From: Caldicoprobacter guelmensis
GTDB lineage: Bacteria; Bacillota; Clostridia; Caldicoprobacterales; Caldicoprobacteraceae
Direction: 5' to 3'
DNA length: 64,000 bases
NCBI RefSeq assembly: GCF_016908415.1
Contig: NZ_JAFBDW010000003.1
Coordinates: 310,001-374,000, forward strand
Positions 1 to 9,667 of this stretch are shown in pieces. Each line of letters opens with the position of its first letter. Position 1 is the stretch's first letter. The notes under the pieces are model-generated. The model worked only from the letters and a program-made list of their open reading frames with translations. It ran no database searches and was not told where the DNA came from. The position numbers and the translations under genes were made by a program.

Positions 1-16
1 CCGCTTTTGTATCGCC

Positions 17-1303
17 TTATGACACCGATTCGCGCTTTTCTTTTTGCTTTTTGAACCCTTTACGTGCCCGCTGCCCTTCCGAAATTATTATTATGGGCTC
101 ACTCTTTCTTAGCACCACATCCTTGGTTATTATGCACTTCTCCACATCTTCACGAGAAGGAATCTCAAACATTACATCTAGCATCAGCTCTTCCATTATA
201 GCCCTCAGACCACGAGCGCCCGTCTTGCGTTCAAGGGCCTGCTTGGCAATCAAGCGCAGCGCTTCATCCTCAAATTCCAATGTCACCCCATCCATCTCAA
301 ATAACTTTTGATATTGCCTAACCAAAGCATTCTTGGGCTCCGTCAAAATCTTCACCAAAGCCTCCTCGTCTAAAGCATGGAGGGTAACGATAATGGGGAG
401 ACGTCCCACAAACTCCGGGATCAAACCAAACTTGAGCAAGTCTTCTGGCATAATGTGCTTGAGAAGCTCACTGGGATCGCTGTTTACCTTACTTCGAATC
501 TCTGCCCCAAATCCCAGCGAACTCTTTCCTATACGGTTCTGAATAATTTTCTCTATACCTTCAAAAGCGCCACCACATATGAAGAGAATATTGGTGGTGT
601 CTATCTGTATAAACTCTTGGTGGGGATGCTTACGCCCCCCCTGGGGCGGAACATTGGCAATGGTACCCTCCAAGATTTTAAGCAAAGCCTGCTGTACGCC
701 CTCGCCGGATACATCTCGGGTTATGGAAGGGTTTTCTGACTTTCGGGCTATTTTATCTACTTCATCTATATACACTATACCTTTTTCGGCCTTCTCGATA
801 TCATAATCGGCGGCTTGAATGAGCCTCAGAAGGATGTTCTCCACATCTTCGCCCACGTATCCAGCTTCGGTTAGAGTGGTAGCATCTGCTATCGTAAAGG
901 GGACGTTCAATATCTTTGCCAGCGTCTGAGCAAGCAGCGTCTTGCCAGACCCCGTTGGCCCCAGCATCAATATATTGCTTTTCTGTAGCTCCACACCATC
1001 CTTCTTTGAATCGCTGTTAATGCGCTTGTAATGATTGTATACTGCCACTGAAAGTATCTTTTTGGCCCTGTCCTGACCTATGACATACTGGTTAAGTATA
1101 GAATAAATTTCCTGGGGCTTGGGGATATCGTGCATATCGAAGCTGGACGATTCTTCAAATTCCTCCTCTATGATCTCCTGGCACAACTCTATGCACTCAT
1201 CACAAATATAGACCCCCGGCCCAGCCACCAGGCGCCTTACCTGGTCCTGGGTCTTACCACAGAAAGAACATTTAAGTTGCTTTCTATCATCATATCTTGC
1301 CAA
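17..1303 (-). CDS. clpX: ATP-dependent Clp protease ATP-binding subunit ClpX
   Basis: AAA+ unfoldase that feeds substrates to ClpP in the cytoplasm. Counting from the upstream GTG at 1312, the N-terminal zinc-binding domain has Cys15, Cys18, Cys37 and Cys40. The Walker A motif GPTGSGKT is at 118-125, the Walker B region at about 179-187, and the pore loop GYVG at 151-154. Length of about 428 residues is normal for ClpX. I prefer the TTG at 1301-1303: the GAGGTG ribosome site at 1310-1315 sits 6 nt before it, whereas it overlaps the alternative GTG start. The resulting start MARYDDRKQ resembles that of clostridial ClpX proteins. Last gene of a tig-clpP-clpX operon; it follows clpP by about 20 nt. 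No terminator is visible before the window edge. Identity is certain; only the start is open. Confidence 0.97.
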   Translation of the reverse strand: MARYDDRKQLKCSFCGKTQDQVRRLVAGPGVYICDECIELCQEIIEEEFEESSSFDMHDIPKPQEIYSILNQYVIGQDRAKKILSVAVYNHYKRINSDSKKDGVELQKSNILMLGPTGSGKTLLAQTLAKILNVPFTIADATTLTEAGYVGEDVENILLRLIQAADYDIEKAEKGIVYIDEVDKIARKSENPSITRDVSGEGVQQALLKILEGTIANVPPQGGRKHPHQEFIQIDTTNILFICGGAFEGIEKIIQNRIGKSSLGFGAEIRSKVNSDPSELLKHIMPEDLLKFGLIPEFVGRLPIIVTLHALDEEALVKILTEPKNALVRQYQKLFEMDGVTLEFEDEALRLIAKQALERKTGARGLRAIMEELMLDVMFEIPSREDVEKCIITKDVVLRKSEPIIIISEGQRARKGFKKQKEKRESVS

Positions 1304-1324
1304 TTTTTTCACCTCTTAATTTAA

Positions 1325-1909
1325 CTATTTACGCGACACAATGACTTCGTCGACGATGCCGTATTCCTTGGCCTCATATGCCGACATAAAGAAGTCACGA
1401 TCAGTGTCCCTCTCTATCTTTTCCAGGGGTTGCCCTGTCCTCTCGGCCAAAATCTCGTTAAGGCGCCTCTTGATCTTGAGGATCTGCTCAGCGTGTATCT
1501 TTATGTCGGATGCAGAACCCCGTGCCCCGCCAATAGGCTGATGGATCATGATTTCGCTGTTAGGCAGAGCATACCTCTTACCCTTAGTGCCGGCCGCCAA
1601 TAAGAAAGCTCCCATGGAGGCAGCCATTCCAATACATATGGTTGACACATCGCACTTGATATACTGTATGGTATCGTAAATGGCCAGCCCAGCCGTCACC
1701 GAGCCCCCAGGGCTGTTGATGTAAAGCTGTATGTCCTTGTCGGGGTCCTTGGCTTCTAGATACAGCATCTGAGCTATCACAAGGTCGGCGGTTTCATCAT
1801 ATATCTCCCCGCCAAGGAATATAATTCTATCCTCCAAAAGCCGTGAGTATATGTCGTATGCGCGTTCACCACGGCTGGTCTGCTCCACAACGATAGGTAC
1901 CAAGCTCAT
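1325..1909 (-). CDS. clpP: ATP-dependent Clp protease proteolytic subunit ClpP
   Basis: Serine protease that forms the tetradecameric chamber docked by ClpX. With the ATG at 1907-1909 the protein has 194 residues and the catalytic triad falls at the canonical positions Ser98 (GMAASMGAF), His123 (MIHQP) and Asp172. The frame is open upstream to a TTG at 1927, but the GAGGTG ribosome site at 1918-1923 lies 8 nt before the ATG, which settles the start. Middle gene of the tig-clpP-clpX operon. Nothing unusual. Confidence 0.98.
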   Translation of the reverse strand: MSLVPIVVEQTSRGERAYDIYSRLLEDRIIFLGGEIYDETADLVIAQMLYLEAKDPDKDIQLYINSPGGSVTAGLAIYDTIQYIKCDVSTICIGMAASMGAFLLAAGTKGKRYALPNSEIMIHQPIGGARGSASDIKIHAEQILKIKRRLNEILAERTGQPLEKIERDTDRDFFMSAYEAKEYGIVDEVIVSRK

Positions 1910-1945
1910 CCCTTGATCACCTCTCAATCTATCATAAACTTAAGT

Positions 1946-3337
1946 TCATTCAGCCGTAGTATCTTTTACTGCTTGCTGGCTTGTGCTCTCATTACCATTT
2001 TCAGCCTTAACATCACCCTGCTGGTCATCCTGCTGCGTCTTTTGCGCTTTATCCACTATAACAGCATTATCCATCAAGAAATCTATGGTCTTTTTAACCA
2101 ATATTTCATCTTTCCTTCTCTCCACGCTTTCAGCAAAGCGTTCCTTCGCTTCATCTACGGTTATATTAAACTGATTAGCCAGCTCTTCCAGCTCTTTATC
2201 CAGGTCCTCCTGGGTAACCTCAATGCCCTCAACCCTTGCTATCTTCTCCAACACCAAGCCAGTCTTAACTCTAGTATATGCCTCTTGCCTATATTGTGCC
2301 CTCAAATCCTCTTTGGATATGCCGGTAAGCTCTAAATACCGCTTAAGGGTGAGGCCTCTATAATAAAGCCCTATCTCGAAATTGCCCAACATAATGTCAA
2401 TTTCCCGTTCTACCATAACATCGGGGATATCGACTTTCGCTGCCTCAACCACTTGCGACAGAAGTTGGTCCTCCATCTGTTCTCGCGCCCGATTTCGGGC
2501 AATTCGTTCAAGGTCCTCTTTTAGGTGCGCTCTATATTCCTCGATGGTTTCAAAATCGCTCACTTCCTTGGCGAATTCATCATCCAGCGCTGGCAGCTCC
2601 TTCTCCTTTATGTCATGAATCTTCACCTTAAATACGGCTTCTTTGCCTTTCAAGCTTTCTACACCATAGTCCTCGGGGAAGGTGACTTTAATCTCCTTTT
2701 CGTCTCCTGCGCTAAGGCCGATAAGCTGCTCCTCAAAGCCAGGGATAAATGATCTAGAGCCTATCTCGAGGGTATAATTTTGAGCACTTCCATCCTCAAT
2801 CGGTTGCCCATCCACAAAGCCTTGATAATCAAGGGTGACCATGTCTCCTTCCTTTATAGGCCTACCCTCAACAGCCACCCATCTGGCATACCTTTCCTGC
2901 ACTCGCTTAAGGGTATCCTCTACATCTTTATCTGTAACATTATACTCCACTTTTTCCACTTCTATTCCTTTATACTGCCCCAGTTCCACTTCCGGCTTTA
3001 CAATGACGCTGGCTGTGAATACCAAGTCTTTCCCGCTGCCAATCTGTTCAATCTCTTCTACCGTGGGATAGTCCACAGGTTCAAGCCCATTTTCTTCAAC
3101 CGCTCTCCAGTAAACATCTGAAAATATCTCATTAAAGGCATCCTCATAAAAGACGCCTTCTCCATAATACCTTTCTATGAGCTTCCTAGGAGCCTTCCCC
3201 TTTCTGAAACCCGGTATTATAAATTTGCCCTTATTCTTAACGTAAGATTTGTCCAGCGCCTTCTCAAACTCTTGGGCATCAACTTGAAACTTCAGCTTAA
3301 CCTTATTGTTCTCTATCTTTTCAGCTGTAGCTTTCAC
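1946..3337 (-). CDS. tig: Trigger factor, ribosome-associated chaperone and peptidyl-prolyl isomerase
   Basis: Binds nascent chains at the ribosome exit tunnel. The 463-residue protein has the N-terminal ribosome-binding domain (GFRKGKAPRK at about 44-53, matching the family signature), a central FKBP-type isomerase domain with VTLDYQGFVDG and FIPGFEEQL, and a helical C-terminal chaperone domain. The last 30 or so residues form a polar, glutamine-rich tail (about TQQDDQQGDVKAENG) that is longer than usual and probably disordered. Start is GTG, preceded by AAAGGAGG about 10 nt upstream. First gene of the operon with clpP and clpX, driven by the sigma-A-like promoter at 3387-3415. The tig-clpP-clpX order is common in Firmicutes. 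Confidence 0.97.
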   Translation of the reverse strand: MKATAEKIENNKVKLKFQVDAQEFEKALDKSYVKNKGKFIIPGFRKGKAPRKLIERYYGEGVFYEDAFNEIFSDVYWRAVEENGLEPVDYPTVEEIEQIGSGKDLVFTASVIVKPEVELGQYKGIEVEKVEYNVTDKDVEDTLKRVQERYARWVAVEGRPIKEGDMVTLDYQGFVDGQPIEDGSAQNYTLEIGSRSFIPGFEEQLIGLSAGDEKEIKVTFPEDYGVESLKGKEAVFKVKIHDIKEKELPALDDEFAKEVSDFETIEEYRAHLKEDLERIARNRAREQMEDQLLSQVVEAAKVDIPDVMVEREIDIMLGNFEIGLYYRGLTLKRYLELTGISKEDLRAQYRQEAYTRVKTGLVLEKIARVEGIEVTQEDLDKELEELANQFNITVDEAKERFAESVERRKDEILVKKTIDFLMDNAVIVDKAQKTQQDDQQGDVKAENGNESTSQQAVKDTTAE

Positions 3338-3386
3338 TTGTTAAGTTCCTCCTTTGTTAAATACTGCTCTTCTTCACAACATTTTA

Positions 3387-3415
3387 ATTATAGCATAAAC
3401 TGTAGACAAGTCCAA
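3387..3415 (-). promoter_or_regulatory. Sigma-A promoter for tig-clpP-clpX
   Basis: On the minus strand: TTGGAC, 17 bp, TATAAT. The -10 is a perfect match and the spacing is ideal. It lies about 50 bp upstream of the tig GTG. Seen directly; activity is inferred. Confidence 0.7.
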
Positions 3416-3594
3416 TATTTTTTGATATCCTATTAAACAGTAATTTTGGTATTTTCATATTATAGTAACACACACTCTACCGCAATGCAATATATTGACT
3501 ACCTAAATTTTTTGCAAAGCCATGCTATTAAACAAAATTTGCCTATAATTTAGGGAGGCAGGCTTAACTCTACAAAAACAATTCGAAAGGATGG

Positions 3595-4371
3595 ATGAGC
3601 GAAATGGAAAATCTACTCAAGGGTAAAAACATACTGATAATGGGTGTAGCCAATAAATGGAGTATCGCTTGGGGTATAGCCCAGTCTTGCCTGAAAGCCG
3701 GCGCCAATTTAATATTTACATACCAGGGAGAACGTACAAAGGACGCAGTCGAAGAGCTGGTATCGGGCATTCCAGGAGCCTTGCTGTACCCCTGTGATGT
3801 CACCAGCGATCAGGAAATAATAGACCTCTTTGAAAACATAAAGAGGGATGTGGGCGTATTGCACGGCGTGGTGCACAGCCTGGCTTTTGCAAAAAAAGAG
3901 GAACTTGCCGGCGCGTACTATAACACTTCCCGTGAAGGATACCTGCTGGCACAAAACATAAGCGCATATTCCCTGGTAGCGGTGGCAAGGCATGCTTTAC
4001 CGCTTATGACAGAGGGTGGCAGCATCGTAACGTTAACATACATTGGCGGTGAGAGAGTGGTACCCAACTACAACGTAATGGGGGTAGCCAAGGCAGCGCT
4101 AGAATGCTCTGTAAAATATTTAGCTGTAGACTTAGGTCCTTACAATATTAGAGTAAACGCCATATCTGCCGGCCCCATAAAGACATTAGCAGCAAGAGGC
4201 GTCAAAAATTTCAGCGAGATGCTCAAAACATATGAGGAAAAAGTGCCGCTGAGGAGGAATATTGACCAATCGGATGTGGGTGATGCAGCTTTGTTCCTGC
4301 TAAGCCACTTGTCAAGAGGCATCACAGGAGAAGTCATACACGTGGATGCAGGATATCATATATTGGGTTAA
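3595..4371 (+). CDS. fabI: Enoyl-[acyl-carrier-protein] reductase (NADH), FabI type
   Basis: Catalyses the last reduction of each fatty-acid elongation cycle in the cytoplasm. This is a short-chain dehydrogenase fold of 258 residues. The N-terminal nucleotide-binding region contains IMGVANKWSIAWGIA, typical of FabI. The catalytic Tyr159-x6-Lys166 pair and the additional Tyr149 keep the spacing of the E. coli enzyme (Tyr146, Tyr156, Lys163). Monocistronic and divergent from tig. Two in-frame starts compete: ATG 3595 and ATG 3604; an AAAGG ribosome site at 3586-3590 is close to the first and about 13 nt from the second. A GC-rich hairpin follows at 4435-4463. Confidence 0.95.
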   Translation: MSEMENLLKGKNILIMGVANKWSIAWGIAQSCLKAGANLIFTYQGERTKDAVEELVSGIPGALLYPCDVTSDQEIIDLFENIKRDVGVLHGVVHSLAFAKKEELAGAYYNTSREGYLLAQNISAYSLVAVARHALPLMTEGGSIVTLTYIGGERVVPNYNVMGVAKAALECSVKYLAVDLGPYNIRVNAISAGPIKTLAARGVKNFSEMLKTYEEKVPLRRNIDQSDVGDAALFLLSHLSRGITGEVIHVDAGYHILG

Positions 4372-4434
4372 CATCAAATTATTGAGCTGGTTAAAATGCC
4401 AACATCCACCTCAGAATTTATGACAAATATAATA

Positions 4435-4463
4435 TCCCCCGTTGAAAACTCCTCAACGGGGGA
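4435..4463. terminator. Strong hairpin between convergent fabI and activating-enzyme genes
   Basis: Perfect 11-bp stem TCCCCCGTTGA / TCAACGGGGGA with a 7-nt loop. It sits between two convergent genes and could end transcripts from both sides. There is no clear T run on either side, so its efficiency as an intrinsic terminator is uncertain. Confidence 0.55.
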
Positions 4464-4487
4464 ACTAATGTGTTTAACCAGAATACT

Positions 4488-6317
4488 CTAAAATGATAGA
4501 AAGTCCACAAAGACGGTTTGAAAATCCGGGCAAGAGGATAATTCAATATAACGCATTCTCTGCCTTATACGTTCAGTCATTTCCATGTGCTCCCTTGACA
4601 GGAGCGCCATCTTGGCTCCAGCTCCAGCAGCATTGCCTACGGGAACTATTTTGCTCCTCAATTCAGCTGGAATAAGCCCAATGTCGGCCGCATGGTCATA
4701 GTCAATGTAATTACCGAAACCTCCTGCCAGGTACACTTTTTGGATATCTTTGTGTTGTACCCCCATTTCCTTCATCAAGATGTGAATGCCACTGGCAATC
4801 GCGGCTTTAGCCAGCTGAACCTCACGTACATCTTTTTGACAGATGTATATATCATCCGATGCCCCTTCTTCTCTGGAAGCGATGAGAAAAGCAGGCTTCC
4901 CATCCATCTCCTTGACCCTGTTAGCTAGGCTAATCGGCAATTCAGATTTGGCCTCTTCAATGCTCTTCATCCTACCCGCTACGTCCACGATCCCTGCCTT
5001 TAACATCTGTGCAACAGCATCTACAATCCCAGAGCCGCATATCCCGCGAGCCGGTTCCCCGCCTATGGTGTCGTACTCTACCCTGTCCTCGATTATCCTC
5101 ACTTTGCTGATGGCACCTTTTACACCTCCCATTCCATAGCGAATATGGGCACCTTCAAAAGCGGGTCCCGCTGCCGTCGAGCAGGCTACAATCCTTTCGC
5201 GGTTACCAAGCGCAATCTCACCGTTTGTCCCTATATCTATGAGAAGTGCCAGCTCGTCCTTTTCAGCCATTCCGGATGCCAGTATAGCAGCCACAGTATC
5301 GGCACCTACATATCCTGCCACCATGGGCAATATGGTTACCCTGCCAGAAGGACACATATTCAATCCCAAGCGCCAGGGCTCAAGCTCCAGTTTTCGAGCT
5401 ATGACCGGGATGAAAGGTGAAACCGCTATGTGCTTGACTGGCAACCCTGCAAACAAATGCATCATTATAGTATTGCCTACCACCGTCATATGGTAAATAT
5501 TGATTGGATTTATACCCCATCTCTGGCAGAAAGCTTTAAGCATGTTATTTATCTCATCTCTCACCAAACCGCTTAACACATCAAGCCCATTCTCGTTTTC
5601 TATCGTAAAATCAGTACGGGTTATAACATCGGCGCCATACTGGCGTTGGGGATTTATAGCCGAATACACGTCCAACTGCCGTCCTGTGGCAAGGTCCATC
5701 AAGAATCCCACCATTGTAGTGGTGCCAATATCGACCGCCACCCCGTATTTGACATGTGAAGTATCCCCAGCTTCAACTGAAATTATATCCCCATCAAAAA
5801 ATACTGCAGTTACTTTATAGCCATTATCCCTCAATATTTCAGGTAAATCCTTCATGACATTAAGATAAAGCTTTCCAGGTGCTCCTAACGCCTTTTCGAG
5901 CCTATCGACATCGCTGTCTTGGTCATCCAGCGATGGTTTAGGCAATTCAACATAACGCTTAACAACTGTGGGATTTAAAGCAACATCGCTTTTCCCATCG
6001 GTAAGAATAGCTGCATCTCTCTGACCGCTCTCAGCCAACTCAACAACTAAATCCTCATTCACCTCTACCCTGCATGCCAGGCGTATACCACCCTTTCGCT
6101 CAATAAACGAAAGGTGTCCCATCTCATCCGGCAAACACTGGTTTTTTGTCACATCCCCTCTGACAATTCTCACTTTACACTTCCCGCAAAAACCCCTGCC
6201 ACCGCACGGTGAATCCAAATAAAAACCTTTTTCTTTTAAAAGCTTAAGCAGGTTGTATCCTGCGGGCACCCAGCACTTGTCCGAACGATTACCTTGTCTT
6301 ATCTCTACTTGATGCAA
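4488..6317 (-). CDS. Corrinoid protein-activating enzyme (RACo/RamA-like, DUF4445, 2Fe-2S ferredoxin plus ASKHA ATPase)
   Basis: Family members reactivate oxidised cob(II)alamin on corrinoid methyltransferase proteins by ATP-dependent reduction. An N-terminal plant-type 2Fe-2S domain has Cys38-x5-Cys44-x2-Cys47 and Cys82 (numbered from the TTG start). It is followed by a linker and a large ASKHA ATPase domain with YGVAVDIGTTTMVG and LLIDIGTNGEIALG. Length near 610 residues fits acetogen activating enzymes. The frame is open to an ATG at 6353, but the GGGGGG ribosome site lies inside that extension. The TTG at 6315-6317, about 10 nt after it, is preferred. Monocistronic here. Its likely client is the corrinoid protein at 23654-24289, 17 kb away; that link is inferred. 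Confidence 0.9.
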   Translation of the reverse strand: MHQVEIRQGNRSDKCWVPAGYNLLKLLKEKGFYLDSPCGGRGFCGKCKVRIVRGDVTKNQCLPDEMGHLSFIERKGGIRLACRVEVNEDLVVELAESGQRDAAILTDGKSDVALNPTVVKRYVELPKPSLDDQDSDVDRLEKALGAPGKLYLNVMKDLPEILRDNGYKVTAVFFDGDIISVEAGDTSHVKYGVAVDIGTTTMVGFLMDLATGRQLDVYSAINPQRQYGADVITRTDFTIENENGLDVLSGLVRDEINNMLKAFCQRWGINPINIYHMTVVGNTIMMHLFAGLPVKHIAVSPFIPVIARKLELEPWRLGLNMCPSGRVTILPMVAGYVGADTVAAILASGMAEKDELALLIDIGTNGEIALGNRERIVACSTAAGPAFEGAHIRYGMGGVKGAISKVRIIEDRVEYDTIGGEPARGICGSGIVDAVAQMLKAGIVDVAGRMKSIEEAKSELPISLANRVKEMDGKPAFLIASREEGASDDIYICQKDVREVQLAKAAIASGIHILMKEMGVQHKDIQKVYLAGGFGNYIDYDHAADIGLIPAELRSKIVPVGNAAGAGAKMALLSREHMEMTERIRQRMRYIELSSCPDFQTVFVDFLSF

Positions 6318-6552
6318 TCTAATGCTACCCCCCTTTAAAACATTTCGTGGCATCCCACTCCAGTAGCTTTTTAAAAATAACGACTATTAAATAATCCATG
6401 CAGGCATCTAAGGCCATACAGCAATATTTTTAGCAAATATTATACAATACCTATAAGCTGTTGTCTCTAAATAATGTTGCCTTAAAAAGTACAATCTTGC
6501 TGTGCTTAACCGTTTCTCATTACTCCTGCATATTCACTCTATAAAAAGCCAT

Positions 6553-6580
6553 AAAAAAAGAGGATGAATGGCTCATCCTC
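6553..6580 (-). terminator. Intrinsic terminator of the beta-mannosidase gene
   Basis: On the minus strand GAGGATGA, 5-nt loop, TCATCCTC, followed by seven T. The stem overlaps the stop codon of the beta-mannosidase gene. Confidence 0.9.
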
Positions 6581-9086
6581 AATACAGTTTAGTCACCATA
6601 CGCGTAATGTCAATTACTTTCACCTCTCCTGGTTCACCCGAAGCTTCCACTACATAGGGGACACCAGGTTCTAAGATAATGCAATTATCCGACAACTCCA
6701 CATCCTGCTGGGTCTCCACGAATACCCCAAATGCCGGCTTATCTGATACAAGCTCTATTACATTTCCCTTTACTGTACAATTTATGTCAGGCTCTTTAAG
6801 CTCAAGATTCCTGAAAACATCAAACACCATATAGTTTTTCACGCTTCGACCACCGGCCACCAATTCTATAAACAATACAGTATCCAAAAGCTCGCCGTTT
6901 TTTTCAACAGGGAAAGTGGTTGAGCCTGCATCCACTGGCATAACCACACGCCTGTACCCGATCCCCAACTCCTCAGGCTTTATGCTGCCCACCACTATAG
7001 CGCTGTTGGGCAGCAAAACCGCCTTCATGTACATCTCGCCCTTCTTGGTTCCATCCAATGCATAGGCAGTTACCTTGACCTGCGCATCCAGCTTATCGAG
7101 CGTGTCGTTTACTGCATGTATGAATATGCTCCCCTCCTTGTATTTGGGTACCACCAAGATATTATGAAAGAATTTCTTGGTATAATAGTACAGTCCTTTC
7201 TTTCTGCGTTGGTAATCGATACACGACCAGCTGGCCACAGGCCAACAATCGTTGATCTGCCAATAAAGCGTACCCGCCGTCTTAAATTTCCTAGTGCGCC
7301 AGTGCTCTACCCCTGTCTTTATTGCCTCTGCCTGTATAAACTGCGTCAAATACACAAAACTCGCAAAATCTCTTGGAAATCCCGCTTTTGCTATCATAAA
7401 CCTTACCAATCGCTCAGTCCCACACACCATCTTGTTATGAGACAACATTACCGGACTGAGCGGGTGACGGTCTTCAGGTTGTGTAAAAGAATATATGGTC
7501 TTCAAACAGGGCATAGCCTGAAATCCAAATTCGCTTAGGAACCTACCCGTATCATGGAGATACTCATTATAGTCTGCCCAACCGCTCCATACCGTCCATG
7601 AATGACGATCCCCCTCAGCCATCGAGTTGGGGTCCTCACCCCCATATGGGCTGGACACCCAGTAAGGACGTGAAGGATCGTTCTCGGCACAAACCTTAGG
7701 CAGTATCTCCTGGTATATATAGTTACCCAAATATTTGGGAACACCGTTACCCCACCAAGAATGGAATCCCCAGTTGTTCTCGTTATTACCGCACCACAGA
7801 ACTATGGATGGATGTATCCTCAAACTTTTAACCACGTGCTCGGCCTCCACCTCGGCCAACCTCTGGAACCAATCAAATTGGTCGGGATACTGAGCGCAAG
7901 CATACATGAAATCCTGCCACACCATGATGCCCATCCTATCACATGCCTCGTAAAACGCGGGATGTTCATATATTCCACCGCCCCATATACGAAGCATGTT
8001 CATATTAGCATCCTTCGCTGCTTTTATGTAATAGTAATAATCCTCCGCCGTCAACCTGGGCAAAAGGCTGTCTGCAGGTATCCAGTTGGCACCTTTGGCA
8101 AATACCTTTTCTCCATTTATCTCAAAGATGAAGCTCTCTCCTTCTTCATCACGCTCCCGTATCAGCCTCACAGTGCGGATACCTGCATAGAAACTGTATT
8201 CGTCTGCCACCTTGCCATTGTACATAAGGCGCAGCCTTACCTCATACAATGGCTGCTGCCCCATACCATTGGGATACCACAAAGCTGGCTTCTCGATCAC
8301 GCCTTGCCAGCTTATCTGAAGCTTGCCTCTGAATCTATCAATGTTCGCTTTATCTGAAACAACGACTTGTTTCTCGTAAAGTATCTCCACAAATGCTTCC
8401 ATCTCTTCGTCGGAAACCGCTTTTCCATCTTGACGAGGAACTATTTCAAGCTCCGCCCCTGTCGCTACAAAAGCCCCTTCTTTATCGATGCAGTAGGTTT
8501 CGAAGAAAGGATAGCGTATCTTGGCAACCTCAATAACTTCTAGATATACCGGCCTCCATAGCCCTACCTGCGCAATTCTTGGCCCCCAGTCCCAGCCGTA
8601 GGAGTATTGTGCCTTCCTCACGTAGGGCCTACCAATCTCACTGCCGCCATGCAGAGTCACCGGACTGTTGCGCTCCATTGTCCGGATGGTTTTAACCGGA
8701 GAATCAAAATGTACTTCTATTTCGTTCATTCCAGTGCGTAAAATATTACCCACATCAAAGCGATAGGGGATAAACATGTTTTCAGCCCTACCGAGATAAT
8801 GCCCATTCATATATACATCTGCCAAAGTATCAATTCCTTCAAATACAAGATATACCTTCCCATCTGTGAGCAGAGCATCGTTCCATTCAAACTCCTTGCG
8901 ATATACCCACTCCTCCTCTTCCAGCTTGTGAAACTCTACCTCGTTTAAACGATAGAAAGGATCCCCCAGCTCTCCCAATGTCATTAAATCCAGCTGAACA
9001 CAGCCCGGCACCTTTCCTTCTTTCCATTGCCTGTCTTTTCTAGAGCAAAACTTCCATACCCCATTAAGGCTTATAACCCTGTTCAT
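6579..9086 (-). CDS. Beta-mannosidase, glycoside hydrolase family 2
   Basis: Removes terminal beta-linked mannose from oligosaccharides. The 835-residue protein has the GH2 layout: an N-terminal sugar-binding jelly roll (about 1-190), an immunoglobulin-like domain (about 195-305), and a TIM barrel with WCGNNENNW (acid/base Glu436) and FLSEFGFQAMP (nucleophile Glu519). C-terminal beta domains follow. YSYGWDWGPR and the NNE motif favour beta-mannosidase over beta-galactosidase or glucuronidase. No signal peptide, so it acts in the cytoplasm on imported oligosaccharides. Start ATG with GGGGAGAG upstream. No transporter is adjacent; the mannose-6-phosphate isomerase at 36307 may serve the same sugar. 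Confidence 0.92.
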   Translation of the reverse strand: MNRVISLNGVWKFCSRKDRQWKEGKVPGCVQLDLMTLGELGDPFYRLNEVEFHKLEEEEWVYRKEFEWNDALLTDGKVYLVFEGIDTLADVYMNGHYLGRAENMFIPYRFDVGNILRTGMNEIEVHFDSPVKTIRTMERNSPVTLHGGSEIGRPYVRKAQYSYGWDWGPRIAQVGLWRPVYLEVIEVAKIRYPFFETYCIDKEGAFVATGAELEIVPRQDGKAVSDEEMEAFVEILYEKQVVVSDKANIDRFRGKLQISWQGVIEKPALWYPNGMGQQPLYEVRLRLMYNGKVADEYSFYAGIRTVRLIRERDEEGESFIFEINGEKVFAKGANWIPADSLLPRLTAEDYYYYIKAAKDANMNMLRIWGGGIYEHPAFYEACDRMGIMVWQDFMYACAQYPDQFDWFQRLAEVEAEHVVKSLRIHPSIVLWCGNNENNWGFHSWWGNGVPKYLGNYIYQEILPKVCAENDPSRPYWVSSPYGGEDPNSMAEGDRHSWTVWSGWADYNEYLHDTGRFLSEFGFQAMPCLKTIYSFTQPEDRHPLSPVMLSHNKMVCGTERLVRFMIAKAGFPRDFASFVYLTQFIQAEAIKTGVEHWRTRKFKTAGTLYWQINDCWPVASWSCIDYQRRKKGLYYYTKKFFHNILVVPKYKEGSIFIHAVNDTLDKLDAQVKVTAYALDGTKKGEMYMKAVLLPNSAIVVGSIKPEELGIGYRRVVMPVDAGSTTFPVEKNGELLDTVLFIELVAGGRSVKNYMVFDVFRNLELKEPDINCTVKGNVIELVSDKPAFGVFVETQQDVELSDNCIILEPGVPYVVEASGEPGEVKVIDITRMVTKLY

Positions 9087-9145
9087 ACACCCACTCTCCC
9101 CTTTAAAAATTTAATGAAATCCAGATCCGTAAAAGACCTGGAAAA

Positions 9146-9451
9146 TCATTTCCTCATAATTATCACATGCCATACTTGGGGTAAGGCTTCCCGCAAAATG
9201 AAGATGCCGATTCCCACAAACAAAAGGCCAGCTAAAAGCCGCAGATAATACGTGGGAATATATCTAGTTATCACCCCACCGAGAAAAGAGCCCAACAAGG
9301 TGACCACTACAAGAGCTAAAGAAGCGCCAAGAAATACCGGCAAAGGATCTTTGTGTTGAGTAGCCAGGGTGAAGACAGTCAGCTGCGTCTTATCCCCAAG
9401 CTCTGCTATAAACAACATACAAAACGCCAACCAAAACAATTTCCAATTCAT
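9146..9451 (-). CDS. Small GDT1/UPF0016-family membrane protein (putative Mn2+ or cation exporter subunit)
   Basis: About 101 residues with three hydrophobic segments and the family motif E-L-G-D-K-T-Q near residue 14. Members of GDT1/UPF0016 move Mn2+ or Ca2+ out of the cytoplasm. Most have two copies of this motif in about 200 residues; this one has a single copy, so it would have to dimerise. I start it at the ATG at 9449-9451, where the hydrophobic domain begins and a GGGGAGG lies about 13 nt upstream. The open frame reaches back to 9547 but that part is not membrane-like. A hairpin (GCACAG / CTGTGC) lies about 55 nt upstream. I looked for a yybP-ykoY manganese riboswitch there and could not recognise one. 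Confidence 0.8.
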   Translation of the reverse strand: MNWKLFWLAFCMLFIAELGDKTQLTVFTLATQHKDPLPVFLGASLALVVVTLLGSFLGGVITRYIPTYYLRLLAGLLFVGIGIFILREALPQVWHVIIMRK

Positions 9452-9667
9452 TATGCCCCGGCACCCTCCCCGTGTTATGCCGCACAGCGGGAAACTGTGC
9501 CGCTTCCTCCTTTCAAGCCATCTATTGCTTGTCCCCAATGAGAACATACATTTTCATGCCTTCAATACATAATTTTTCAAAACTGACAAGCAGCAAACCA
9601 ACAATACTTCCACATGCCAGGCCTTCAAAGTTATTATACTCCCTACTATCCAAAAACTTCAAGAGTT

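Noticed and set aside
9449..9560. Possible yybP-ykoY manganese riboswitch upstream of the GDT1-family gene
   Set aside because: The family is often preceded by this riboswitch and a small hairpin is present, but the conserved paired loops of the motif could not be found.
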